Shown here: piece after piece, positions 32,387 to 40,658 of the stretch
Layout of the letters: each line of letters starts with the position of its first letter
Numbering within the stretch: position 1 is the stretch's first letter
Assembly (NCBI GenBank): GCA_020638195.1
Contig: JACKJC010000003.1
Span: 310,001 to 374,000, forward strand
Source: Methylobacteriaceae bacterium
Lineage (GTDB): Bacteria > Pseudomonadota > Alphaproteobacteria > Rhizobiales > Beijerinckiaceae
DNA length: 64,000 nt
Direction of reading: 5' to 3'
Made by a program: the position numbers and the translations under genes
Notes under the pieces: generated by a model
Told to the model about the DNA's origin: nothing
Database searches by the model: none
What the model saw: only the letters and a program-made list of their open reading frames with translations

Positions 32387-34048
32387 ATGGCCACCGATAC
32401 CGCTCACGCCGCCGACCATCACCACGACACCCCGACCGGGTTGCGCCGCTTCCTTCTGTCGACCAACCACAAGGACATCGGCACGCTCTACCTGTACTTC
32501 GCCGTGATGGCGGGCTGCATCGGCTTCCTGCTCTCGCTCGGCATGCGTCTGGAGCTCGCCAATCCCGGCATCCAGATCTTCCCCGGCCTGTCGCAGTTCC
32601 TGCACGGCGACAATTCGGTCGATGCGGCGAAGAATCTCTACAACGTGTTCATCACCGCGCACGGCGTCATCATGATCTTCTTCATGGTCATGCCCGCGCT
32701 GATCGGCGGCTTCGGCAACTGGTTCGTCCCGATCATGATCGGCGCGCCGGACATGGCCTTCCCGCGCATGAACAACATTTCGTTCTGGTTGCTGCCGGCC
32801 TCGTTCTCGCTGCTGCTGATGTCGATGTTCTTCGAGGGCGCGCCGGGTATGCAGGGCTTCGGCGGCGGCTGGGTGCTCTATCCGCCGCTCTCCGCAAACA
32901 CCGGCCACCCCGGCCCGGCGATGGACTTCATCATCCTGGCGCTTCATCTGGCGGGCGTGTCTTCGCTGCTCGGCGCGATCAACTTCATTACCACCATCTT
33001 CAACATGCGCGCTCCGGGCATGACGCTGCACAAGATGCCGCTGTTCGCCTGGTCGGTGCTGGTGACCGCCTTCCTGCTCGTGCTCTCGCTGCCCGTGCTC
33101 GCCGGCGCCATCACGATGCTGCTGACGGACCGCAACTTCGGCACGGCCTTCTTCGATCCGGCCAACGGCGGCGATCCGATCCTGTTCCAGCACCTGTTCT
33201 GGTTCTTCGGCCACCCCGAAGTGTACATCCTGATCCTGCCGGCCTTCGGCCTGATCAGCCACATCGTGTCGACCTTCTCGAAGAAGCCCGTGTTCGGCTA
33301 TCTCGGCATGGCCTACGCAATGGTCGCGATCGGCTTCGTCGGCTTCATCGTTTGGGCGCACCACATGTACACGGTCGGCCTGTCGCTCAACACGCAGCGC
33401 TACTTCGTCTTCGCGACCATGGTGATCGCGGTGCCGACGGGCGTGAAGATCTTCTCCTGGATCGCGACGATGTGGGGCGGCTCGATTTCGATGCGCGCGC
33501 CGATGGTCTGGGCGATCGGCTTCATCTTCGTGTTCACGGTCGGTGGCGTGACGGGCGTCGTGCTCGCCAATGCCGGCATCGACCGCGCGCTGCACGAGAC
33601 CTACTACGTCGTCGCGCACTTCCACTACACCATGTCGCTCGGCGCGGTGTTCGGCGTCTTCGCGGGCTTCTATTACTGGTTCCCGAAGATCTCCGGCTAC
33701 ATGTACAACGAGACGCTGGCGAAGGTTCACTTCTGGCTGCTGTTCATCGGCGTCAACCTGACCTTCTTCCCGCAGCACTTCCTCGGCCTGTCGGGCATGC
33801 CGCGTCGCTACATCGACTATCCGGACGCCTATGCGCAGTGGAACCACCTGTCGTCGTACGGCACCTACATCGCTGGCGTGAGCCTCCTATTCTTCTTCTA
33901 CGTCGTGCTCGACGCCTTTGCGAAGAAGCGCCTGGCTGGCGACAATCCCTGGGGAGTCGGCGCGACCACGCTTGAGTGGACGCTGTCCTCGCCGCCGCCG
34001 TTCCATCAGTTCGAGACGCTGCCGCGCATCACCGGCGGCGACCACTGA
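32387..34048 (+). CDS. coxA: cytochrome c oxidase subunit I
   Basis: This catalytic subunit (553 residues, 12 membrane helices) binds heme a, heme a3 and CuB. Visible motifs are FITAHGVIMIFFMVMPALIG (heme a histidine) and GNWFVPIMIGAPDMAFPRMN, with the D-channel aspartate. WFFGHPEVYILILPAFGLIS has the CuB histidine and cross-linked tyrosine, HHMYTVG has two CuB histidines, and VVAHFHYTMSLGAVFG has the heme a3/a histidines. It is a type A1 oxidase. GAGGA precedes the ATG. Confidence 0.97.
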   Translation: MATDTAHAADHHHDTPTGLRRFLLSTNHKDIGTLYLYFAVMAGCIGFLLSLGMRLELANPGIQIFPGLSQFLHGDNSVDAAKNLYNVFITAHGVIMIFFMVMPALIGGFGNWFVPIMIGAPDMAFPRMNNISFWLLPASFSLLLMSMFFEGAPGMQGFGGGWVLYPPLSANTGHPGPAMDFIILALHLAGVSSLLGAINFITTIFNMRAPGMTLHKMPLFAWSVLVTAFLLVLSLPVLAGAITMLLTDRNFGTAFFDPANGGDPILFQHLFWFFGHPEVYILILPAFGLISHIVSTFSKKPVFGYLGMAYAMVAIGFVGFIVWAHHMYTVGLSLNTQRYFVFATMVIAVPTGVKIFSWIATMWGGSISMRAPMVWAIGFIFVFTVGGVTGVVLANAGIDRALHETYYVVAHFHYTMSLGAVFGVFAGFYYWFPKISGYMYNETLAKVHFWLLFIGVNLTFFPQHFLGLSGMPRRYIDYPDAYAQWNHLSSYGTYIAGVSLLFFFYVVLDAFAKKRLAGDNPWGVGATTLEWTLSSPPPFHQFETLPRITGGDH

Positions 34049-34054
34049 GACGAA

Positions 34055-34078
34055 GCGCGGCCGGGCGACCGGCCGCGC
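34055..34078 (+). other. hairpin between coxA and ctaB
   Basis: GCGCGGCCGG, loop GCGA, CCGGCCGCGC forms a ten-base-pair perfect stem directly after coxA. There is no T-run behind it (CCTCCAAAGG), so it is more likely a processing or stability element that favours coxBA message than a true terminator. Confidence 0.5.
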
Positions 34079-34106
34079 CCTCCAAAGGGTCTGACGAAGT
34101 AACGAC

Positions 34107-35060
34107 ATGAGTGACGTGACGGCCATAGCGAACGGGCGGGAAGCAGGGCTCGGCGCAGCTGATCTGGTCGGCGGCGCGCCTACCGACTATCTCGCGCTGC
34201 TCAAGCCGCGCGTGATGTCGCTCGTGATCTTCACCGCGCTCGCCGGCCTCGTCGCGGCGCCGGTCCATGTTCATCCCGTGATCGGCTTTGCCGCGCTGCT
34301 CGCCATTTCCGTCGGCGCTGGCGCATCCGGCGCGCTCAACATGTGGTATGACCGCGACATCGACGCGATCATGTCGCGCACCCGCACGCGCCCGATCCCC
34401 TCGGGCCGTATCGCTCCGCGTGAGGCGCTCGCCTTCGGCCTCACCCTGTCGGCCTTCGCCGTCTTCACGCTCGGCGTCGTCACGAACTGGCTGGCTGCGG
34501 GCCTGCTCGCCTTCACCATTTTCTTCTACGCCGTCGTCTACACGATGTGGCTGAAGCGCTGGACGCCGCAGAACATCGTGATCGGCGGCGCGGCCGGCGC
34601 CTTTCCGCCCATGATCGGCTGGGCAGCCGCCACGGGCTCGATCAGCGTCGAGAGCCTCGCGCTGTTCTCGATCATCTTCTTCTGGACGCCGCCGCACTTC
34701 TGGGCGCTCGCCCTGTTCAAGAGCGCTGACTACGGCCGCGCCGGCGTGCCGATGCTGCCCAACGTGAAGGGCGCCGCGCGTACGCGGCTCGAGATCTTCC
34801 TCTATTCGGTCCTGCTCGTGCCGGTCTGCCTGTCGCCGTGGATGATCGGCTTCGAGGGCCGCGCCTACGGCGTCGTTGCGCTCGTTTCGAGCCTGATCAT
34901 GCTCGCGCTCGCCTTCGCCGTGTGGCGCGACACGGAAGGCCGCGACAAGGATAAGGCCGCCAAGCGCCTTTTCGCCTATTCCATCCTGCACCTGTTCCTG
35001 CTGTTCGCCGTCATCGTCGCCGAGCACGGAATTCTCGCGCCGCTCGGGTTTGCGTCGTGA
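34107..35060 (+). CDS. ctaB: protoheme IX farnesyltransferase
   Basis: This enzyme makes heme O from heme B and farnesyl diphosphate, the precursor of heme A for the oxidase. The 317-residue protein has about nine membrane helices. The allylic diphosphate-binding motif is NMWYDRDIDAIMSRTRTRPI near residue 90. YTMWLKRWTPQNIVIGGAAG and FWTPPHFWALAL are the other conserved loops. Its TGA overlaps the GTG of the next small gene. Confidence 0.95.
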   Translation: MSDVTAIANGREAGLGAADLVGGAPTDYLALLKPRVMSLVIFTALAGLVAAPVHVHPVIGFAALLAISVGAGASGALNMWYDRDIDAIMSRTRTRPIPSGRIAPREALAFGLTLSAFAVFTLGVVTNWLAAGLLAFTIFFYAVVYTMWLKRWTPQNIVIGGAAGAFPPMIGWAAATGSISVESLALFSIIFFWTPPHFWALALFKSADYGRAGVPMLPNVKGAARTRLEIFLYSVLLVPVCLSPWMIGFEGRAYGVVALVSSLIMLALAFAVWRDTEGRDKDKAAKRLFAYSILHLFLLFAVIVAEHGILAPLGFAS

Positions 35061-35236
35061 ACGCGATGGACCCGCGCTCCCCGATCGAGAACGGCGTCGT
35101 TCTCACGCCCGCGCAGCAGAAGGCGCGACGCCAACGCAATATCGCGATCGGCCTCGCGGTCGCGCTGCTGTGCGCGCTGTTCTACGCCGTCACCATCGCA
35201 AAGCTCGGCTCGGGCGTGATCAAGGGGGCCGGCTGA
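35057..35236 (+). CDS. small single-span membrane protein of the cox cluster (CoxF-like)
   Basis: The frame encodes 59 residues from a GTG that overlaps the ctaB stop (GTGA); an in-frame ATG lies three codons on. The sequence has a hydrophilic N-terminus (PRSPIENGVVLTPAQQKARR), one membrane helix (NIAIGLAVALLCALFYAVTI) and a short AKLGSGVIKGAG tail. A small membrane protein of this shape is commonly found between ctaB and ctaG in alphaproteobacteria. Its stop overlaps the ctaG start (TGATG), so all three are translationally coupled. A role in oxidase assembly is inferred from position only. Confidence 0.75.
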   Translation: MNAMDPRSPIENGVVLTPAQQKARRQRNIAIGLAVALLCALFYAVTIAKLGSGVIKGAG

Positions 35237-35829
35237 TGAACGCACCCGCGCCCCAAGGCAAGTCCGCCCGCAACAAGCGCGTTTCGGCCGTCGTGACGGT
35301 CGGCGTCGCAGGCCTCATGCTCGGCCTGTCCTTTGCCGCCGTGCCGCTCTACCGCATGTTCTGCGCCGTCACCGGCTACGGCGGCACGACCCAGCGCGCC
35401 CATGTCGCGCCAGCCAAGCCAGGCGAACGTGTCCTGACCGTGCGCTTCGATTCCAACGTCGGCGGCAATCTGCCCTGGGCGTTCGAGCCAGAGACAAAAG
35501 AGATCACGCTGCGCACCGGCGAGACCAAGACGGTTTTCTATCGCGTCACCAATCGCACCGACCGCACGATCTCGGCGACCGCGGCCTACAACGTCACGCC
35601 CGATCAAGCCGGCAGCTATTTCGACAAGCTGAGCTGCTTCTGTTTCTCCGAGCAGACGCTGAAACCGCACGAGACCGCCGAATGGCCGGTCGTCTTCTTC
35701 CTCGATCCCGCTCTGGAGAAGGACGAGGCGATGAAGGGCGTCGAGCAGATCACGCTGTCGTACACATTCTTCGAATCGAAAAAGCCCGCCCGCTCGGCAG
35801 AGCAGGCGCAACCGAAATCCAGGATCTGA
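35236..35829 (+). CDS. ctaG: cytochrome c oxidase assembly protein CtaG (Cox11)
   Basis: CtaG/Cox11 delivers copper to the CuB site of subunit I. The protein has 197 residues, with one N-terminal membrane helix (VTVGVAGLMLGLSFAAVPLY) and a periplasmic immunoglobulin-like domain. RMFCAVTGYGGTTQRA carries one conserved Cys, and KLSCFCFSEQTLKPHETAEW the copper-binding CFCF motif. The ATG at 35236 overlaps the small gene before it. Confidence 0.95.
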   Translation: MNAPAPQGKSARNKRVSAVVTVGVAGLMLGLSFAAVPLYRMFCAVTGYGGTTQRAHVAPAKPGERVLTVRFDSNVGGNLPWAFEPETKEITLRTGETKTVFYRVTNRTDRTISATAAYNVTPDQAGSYFDKLSCFCFSEQTLKPHETAEWPVVFFLDPALEKDEAMKGVEQITLSYTFFESKKPARSAEQAQPKSRI

Positions 35830-35875
35830 CTTAAACAAAGTCGCACGCGGCCGGCTGGCCGGAAGGGGAAGGAAG

Positions 35876-36742
35876 ATGGCGGACGGTCACGCGAAGCCAA
35901 ATCACGATTATCATCTGGTGCCTCCGAGCCCCTGGCCGCTCATCGGCTCGATCTCGGCCTTCGTGCTCGCCGTCGGCGCGATCTTCTGGATGAAGAACCT
36001 GAAGATGGCCGGCCTGCATGTCGGCCCCTACATTTTCGGCGCGGGCCTGATCGGCGTGCTCTACGTCATGATCGCCTGGTGGACGGATGTGGTTCACGAG
36101 GCCGAGACGGGCGATCACACGCGCGTCGTGCAGCTCTCGCACCGCTACGGCATGATCCTCTTCATTTCCTCCGAGGTCATGTTCTTCGTCGCCTGGTTCT
36201 GGGCCTTCTTCGACGCCAGCCTCTTCACCAACGAGGCGATCCAGTATTCGCGCGTGGAATTCACCGGCGGTCACTGGCCGCCGAAGGGCATCGAGGTTCT
36301 CGATCCCTGGCACCTGCCGCTGCTCAACACGCTGCTGCTGCTCACTTCCGGCACGACCGTCACCTGGGCGCATCACGCGCTGCTGAACGGCGACCGCGAG
36401 GGCCTGAAGAAGGGCCTGATGGCGACGATCGTGCTCGGCATGATCTTCTCCTTCGTGCAGGGCTACGAATACGCCCACGCGCCCTTCGCCTTCAAGAACT
36501 CGATCTACGGTTCGACCTTCTTCATGGCGACCGGCTTCCACGGCTTCCACGTGATCGTCGGCACGATCTTCCTGATCGTCTGCCTGATCCGCGCTATGAA
36601 GGGCCAGTTCACGCCCAAGCAGCACCTCGGCTTCGAATTCGCCGCCTGGTACTGGCACTTCGTCGACGTGGTCTGGCTGTTCCTGTTTGCCTGCATCTAC
36701 GTCTGGGGTTCGTGGGGCGCGCATATAGCGCATGGCCACTGA
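35876..36742 (+). CDS. coxC: cytochrome c oxidase subunit III
   Basis: This subunit has 288 residues and seven membrane helices. Characteristic parts are KNHDYHLVPPSPWPL-like AKPNHDYHLVPPSPWPLIGS at the start, GMILFISSEVMFFVAWFWAF (with the conserved glutamate), STFFMATGFHGFHVIVGTIF and FEFAAWYWHFVDVVWLFLFA at the end. It stabilises the turnover of subunit I. A GGAAGGGGAAGGA stretch forms the ribosome site. A strong terminator follows. Confidence 0.96.
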   Translation: MADGHAKPNHDYHLVPPSPWPLIGSISAFVLAVGAIFWMKNLKMAGLHVGPYIFGAGLIGVLYVMIAWWTDVVHEAETGDHTRVVQLSHRYGMILFISSEVMFFVAWFWAFFDASLFTNEAIQYSRVEFTGGHWPPKGIEVLDPWHLPLLNTLLLLTSGTTVTWAHHALLNGDREGLKKGLMATIVLGMIFSFVQGYEYAHAPFAFKNSIYGSTFFMATGFHGFHVIVGTIFLIVCLIRAMKGQFTPKQHLGFEFAAWYWHFVDVVWLFLFACIYVWGSWGAHIAHGH

Positions 36743-36760
36743 CGCCAGTCGCATCGATCG

Positions 36761-36789
36761 GGGGCGGCTTCGGCCGCCCCTTTTCTTTT
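36761..36789 (+). terminator. Rho-independent terminator after coxC
   Basis: GGGGCGGC, loop TTCG, GCCGCCCC is an eight-base-pair stem with a stable UUCG tetraloop, followed by TTTTCTTTT. It should end most cox transcripts before the DUF983 and SURF1 genes. Confidence 0.85.
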
Positions 36790-36811
36790 GAGGTCCGCCC
36801 GGACACCCGCC

Positions 36812-37186
36812 ATGGCCTATGACCAGTATCCACCCATCTCGCCCTATTCGACCGGCATGGCCGGCCGCTGCCCGCGCTGCGGCGAGGGCAAGATGTTCAA
36901 GGGCTTCATCACCATCGCCGACAAGTGCGATCATTGCGGGCTGGATTACAGGTTCGCGGATGCTGGCGACGGCCCGGCGATCTTCGTCATGCTGATCGCG
37001 GGCTTCATCATTGTCGGCGCCGCGCTCTGGCTGGAAGTCAGCTACGAGCCGCCGATGTGGGTCTATTTCGTGATTTTCCTGCCGCTGACGCTCATTGTCT
37101 GTCTCGGCATGCTGCGCCCGCTCAAGGGCGTGCTCGTCGCGCTGCAATACGCCAACAAGGCCGAGCAGGGCCGGCTGGAAGGCTGA
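36812..37186 (+). CDS. DUF983 family zinc-ribbon membrane protein
   Basis: The protein has 124 residues. Two CxxC pairs (RCPRCGEGKMFKGF, KCDHCGLDYRF) form a zinc ribbon at the N-terminus. Two membrane helices follow (AIFVMLIAGFIIVGAALWLE, WVYFVIFLPLTLIVCLGML). DUF983 genes are regularly found between coxC and surf1 in alphaproteobacteria, so an accessory role in oxidase biogenesis is likely but not shown. surf1 starts one base after its stop. Confidence 0.88.
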   Translation: MAYDQYPPISPYSTGMAGRCPRCGEGKMFKGFITIADKCDHCGLDYRFADAGDGPAIFVMLIAGFIIVGAALWLEVSYEPPMWVYFVIFLPLTLIVCLGMLRPLKGVLVALQYANKAEQGRLEG

Positions 37187-37187
37187 A

Positions 37188-37955
37188 GTGCCCGCCGCCG
37201 CCAGGGATGCGCGAACAGGGCTGATCGGTCCGACGATCGCGGCCACGGTCTGCTTTGCCATTCTCGTCTCGCTCGGCGTCTGGCAATTACAGCGCCTCGC
37301 CTGGAAAGAGGCGCTGATCGCGCGCATCGCGGCGCGCATCCACCAGCCGCCGGCGCCGCTGCCGCCCATGACGCAATGGGCGGGGCTGAAGCCCGACGAT
37401 TACGAATATCGCCACGTCGCCGCCCGTGGGCATTATCTCCCCGGCGAAATTCTGGTCTTCCGCAGCTCCGCGCCTAATGTCGCTGACAGCAATATCGGAC
37501 CGGGCTATCAGGTGATGACGCCTTTCGCGCTCTCGGGCGGCGGCACGCTTCTGGTCAATCGCGGCTTCGCGCCGCTCGCGTGGAAGGACCAGCCGGCCCT
37601 GCGGACCGCGCCGCCGTCCGGCGAGGTCGAGATTTCCGGCCTCATGCGCGAACCGGAAGGCCGCAACCCCTTCACGCCCGCCGACGAGCCCGCCAAGCAC
37701 CTGTTCTTCACCCGCGATCCCGCCGCCATGGCCGCGGCGCTGAAACTCCAGAGCCCCGCGCCCTTCGCGATCGATCTCGACGCCGATCCCGCCGCGAAAG
37801 GCTGGCCGCACGGCGGCGCCACCGAACTCAATATCCCGAATAACCACCTGTCCTACGCCTGGACGTGGTTCGGACTTGCGGCCACTTTGGTCGGCGTGTT
37901 TGGTGTGTGGGCATGGGGCAGGGCGAAGGGCCGGGGCTCGCAGCCGGAGGTCTGA
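37188..37955 (+). CDS. SURF1 family cytochrome oxidase biogenesis protein
   Basis: SURF1 proteins help place heme a in subunit I. The 255-residue product has a membrane helix at each end (TIAATVCFAILVSLGVWQLQ and LSYAWTWFGLAATLVGVFGV) with a periplasmic domain between. The conserved GVWQLQRLAWKEALI, RHVAARGHYLPGEI and the C-terminal NNHLSYAWTWFGLA identify it. It starts at GTG 37188, with GGAAGG six bases upstream; a longer frame overlapping DUF983 is not credible. The stop touches the next gene. Confidence 0.9.
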   Translation: MPAAARDARTGLIGPTIAATVCFAILVSLGVWQLQRLAWKEALIARIAARIHQPPAPLPPMTQWAGLKPDDYEYRHVAARGHYLPGEILVFRSSAPNVADSNIGPGYQVMTPFALSGGGTLLVNRGFAPLAWKDQPALRTAPPSGEVEISGLMREPEGRNPFTPADEPAKHLFFTRDPAAMAAALKLQSPAPFAIDLDADPAAKGWPHGGATELNIPNNHLSYAWTWFGLAATLVGVFGVWAWGRAKGRGSQPEV

Positions 37956-37956
37956 G

Positions 37957-39174
37957 ATGAGCGCCGACCAGGATCGTGAGCGCCTTCGGTCCATCGCTCT
38001 TCTCGTCGCGGCCGAGGTCGCCGCGCTCTCCACCTGGTTCGCCGCCAATGCGGCGATGGGCCAGATCAAGCAGCACTACGCGCTCGGTCCGTTCCACGAG
38101 GCGCTGCTGACCAGTTCGGTGCAGGCGGGCTATGTCGTCGGCACGCTGGTCAGCGCCATTCTCACGCTGCCCGACCGTCTCGACCTGCGCCGCATGTTTT
38201 TCATCTGCGCTCTGGTCGCCGCCGCCACCACCGCTGCACTCGCCTTCCTCCCGCCGACTTCGCCGCTCGCGCCGGCCCTGCGCTTCGTCACTGGCGCCTC
38301 GATGGCCGGTCTCTATCCCGTCGGCATGGCCATGGTCGCGACCTGGGCGCGCAGCGATCTCGGCCTGCTCATCGGAATTCTGGTCGGCGCGCTCACCTTC
38401 GGCTCGGCGACGCCGCATCTGGCCGCCAGCCTCAGTGGCGTCGACTGGCGCGCGACGGTCCTGGCCTCGGCTGTCGGGGCGCTTATCGCCGCGATCCTCG
38501 TACGCTTCGTGACGCTCGGCCCCAACCGAGCCAAGGCGCCGCCGTTCCGCCTCTCCAACGCCCTGCAGGGCTGGCGCAACAAGGCGCTGCGGCAGGCGAA
38601 TTTCGGCTATTTCGGCCATATGTGGGAGCTCTACGCCATGTGGGCGTGGATCCCGGCCTATCTGGCCGCGAGTTTCGCGTCCCGTTACGGCGCCGCGCCG
38701 CCGATCGACGCGCATCTGGCGGCCTTCCTCGTCATCGCGACCGGCGCGCTCGGCGCTTTCGCGGGCGGCTGGTATGCGGATCGCCTCGGCCGTACGCTGG
38801 TCACCAGCGCCGCCATGATCGTCAGCGGCGCCTGCTGTCTCGCCATCGGCTTTGCTTACGGCGGCCCGGTCTGGCTCGTCATGGTCGTGGCCATCGTCTG
38901 GGGCGTTTCGGTCATCGCCGATTCCGCCCAATTCTCGGCTTCCGTCGCGGAACTCAGCGAAGACAGCCTGCGCGGCTCCATGCTGACGCTGCAAACCTCC
39001 ATCGGCTTCGCGCTGACGCTCGTGAGCATCCACCTCATGCCCTATGTCGTCGAACTGGTCGGCTGGCGCTATGCCTTCTGCGCGCTGGCGATCGGCCCGG
39101 CGCTCGGCGTGGTGGCCATGCTGCGGCTGCGCGCCATGCCGGAGGCGGCGAAACTGGCGGGCGGGCGGCGGTAG
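37957..39174 (+). CDS. MFS transporter
   Basis: The protein has 405 residues and about twelve membrane segments: ALLVAAEVAALSTWFAANAA at the start, then SVQAGYVVGTLVSAILTLPD, then FVTGASMAGLYPVGMAMVAT. The loop RLDLRRMF and a C-terminal half with GGWYADRLGRTLVTS match the MFS loop pattern. The substrate is unknown. It directly follows surf1 (ATG one base after its stop) but there is no evidence it concerns the oxidase. It could export a toxic compound or an amino acid. Confidence 0.8.
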   Translation: MSADQDRERLRSIALLVAAEVAALSTWFAANAAMGQIKQHYALGPFHEALLTSSVQAGYVVGTLVSAILTLPDRLDLRRMFFICALVAAATTAALAFLPPTSPLAPALRFVTGASMAGLYPVGMAMVATWARSDLGLLIGILVGALTFGSATPHLAASLSGVDWRATVLASAVGALIAAILVRFVTLGPNRAKAPPFRLSNALQGWRNKALRQANFGYFGHMWELYAMWAWIPAYLAASFASRYGAAPPIDAHLAAFLVIATGALGAFAGGWYADRLGRTLVTSAAMIVSGACCLAIGFAYGGPVWLVMVVAIVWGVSVIADSAQFSASVAELSEDSLRGSMLTLQTSIGFALTLVSIHLMPYVVELVGWRYAFCALAIGPALGVVAMLRLRAMPEAAKLAGGRR

Positions 39175-39248
39175 GGTAGGGTCATCCTGTTCCCCTCCCG
39201 CCCCGATTCCATGCTAAACCCCGCCGCGATCCATTCGGGAATACCCAC

Positions 39249-40658
39249 GTGCGTTACATTTCCACCCGCGGCGAGGCGCCCGCGCTGAATTTCACCGAGA
39301 CGGCGCTGGCCGGGCTTGCGACCGACGGCGGGCTCTACCTGCCGGAATCCTATCCGCAGCTTCACGCCTCCACCATCGCGGGGCTTGCCGGCCGCACTTA
39401 TGCGGAAGCCGCCGAGACCATCATCTCGCCCTTCGTCGGCGACGCTATTCCGCGTGAAAACCTCTCGGCGATGATCGCTGACGCCTACAGCACGTTCCGC
39501 CACCCGGCGGTCACGCCGCTCGCGCAACTCTCCGACAATCTCTTCCTGCTCGAGTTGTTCCACGGCCCCACGCTCGCCTTCAAGGACGTGGCGATGCAGC
39601 TGTTGGGCCGTCTCATGAACCACGCCCTCAAGGCGCGCGGCAAGCGCGCGACGGTGGTCGGCGCCACCTCCGGCGATACGGGCGCCGCCGCGATCGAGGC
39701 CTTCCGCGGGCTCGATCAGGTCGACGTCTTCATCCTCTATCCGCATGGCCGCGTGTCGGACGTGCAGCGCCGGCAGATGACCACGGTCGCCGATTCCAAC
39801 ATCCATGCCATCGCGCTCGAAGGCACGTTCGACGATGCGCAGGCGATCCTCAAGGGCCTGTTCCGCGATGCGCGCTTCCGCGACGATGTCGGATTGACCG
39901 GCGTCAATTCGATCAACTGGGCGCGCGTCGTTGCGCAGATCGTCTATTATTTCACGAGCGCGGTGGCGCTCGGCGCGCCGCACCGGCCGGTTTCCTTCAC
40001 CGTGCCCACAGGCAATTTCGGCGACATTCTCGCCGGCTATGTCGCCAAGAAGATGGGCCTGCCGATCGAACGTCTGGTGATCGCCACCAACGAGAACGAC
40101 ATTCTGGCGCGCACGCTCTCGACCGGCCGCTATGAAGTGCGCGGCGTCAAGGCGACGCAATCGCCCTCGATGGATATCCAGGTTTCCTCCAATTTCGAGC
40201 GCCTGCTGTTCGACGCCTATGGCCGCGACGGCGCCGCGATCCGCAACCTGATGGCGCGGCTCGATCAGGCCAAGGCCTTCGACATCGAGGCGGGTCCGCT
40301 GGCGGCGATCCGCGCGGACTTCGACGCGGCGAGCGTGAGCGAACAGGAGACGGCCGCAGAAATTGCGCGCGTCTACACGGCGAGCGAATACATCCTCGAT
40401 CCGCACAGCGCCGTTGGCGTCGCCGCGGGCTTCCGCGCTCTGGCGAAACATGCGCATACGCCCATGATCGTCGCTGGCACGGCGCATCCCGCGAAATTTC
40501 CGGACGCGATCAGGACGGCGACGGGGGTGCATCCCGCACTGCCGCCGCATCTCGCAGACATCATGGAACGCGAGGAGCGCTTCGATGTCGTGGAAAACGA
40601 CATCGGCGCGGTCGAGAAATTCATTCGCGCCCGCGCGCGTGCGTTGACGGCCGCATGA
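39249..40658 (+). CDS. thrC: threonine synthase
   Basis: The enzyme converts O-phosphohomoserine to threonine with PLP. It has 469 residues, starting MRYISTRGEAPALNFTETAL (GTG). The cofactor lysine lies in FHGPTLAFKDVAMQLLG near residue 115, and the phosphate-binding loop is GATSGDTGAAAIEAF. Further conserved pieces are VNSINWARVVAQIVYYFTSA, TGNFGDILAGY and TNENDILAR. It is the class II (bacterial/fungal) form. The stop overlaps the M16 peptidase start (ATGA), a common arrangement in alphaproteobacteria. Confidence 0.95.
   Translation: MRYISTRGEAPALNFTETALAGLATDGGLYLPESYPQLHASTIAGLAGRTYAEAAETIISPFVGDAIPRENLSAMIADAYSTFRHPAVTPLAQLSDNLFLLELFHGPTLAFKDVAMQLLGRLMNHALKARGKRATVVGATSGDTGAAAIEAFRGLDQVDVFILYPHGRVSDVQRRQMTTVADSNIHAIALEGTFDDAQAILKGLFRDARFRDDVGLTGVNSINWARVVAQIVYYFTSAVALGAPHRPVSFTVPTGNFGDILAGYVAKKMGLPIERLVIATNENDILARTLSTGRYEVRGVKATQSPSMDIQVSSNFERLLFDAYGRDGAAIRNLMARLDQAKAFDIEAGPLAAIRADFDAASVSEQETAAEIARVYTASEYILDPHSAVGVAAGFRALAKHAHTPMIVAGTAHPAKFPDAIRTATGVHPALPPHLADIMEREERFDVVENDIGAVEKFIRARARALTAA

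Noticed and set aside
32192..33847. 551-codon minus-strand open frame opposite coxA
   Set aside because: It is a mirror of the highly constrained coxA codons, His/Arg/Glu-rich and without motifs.
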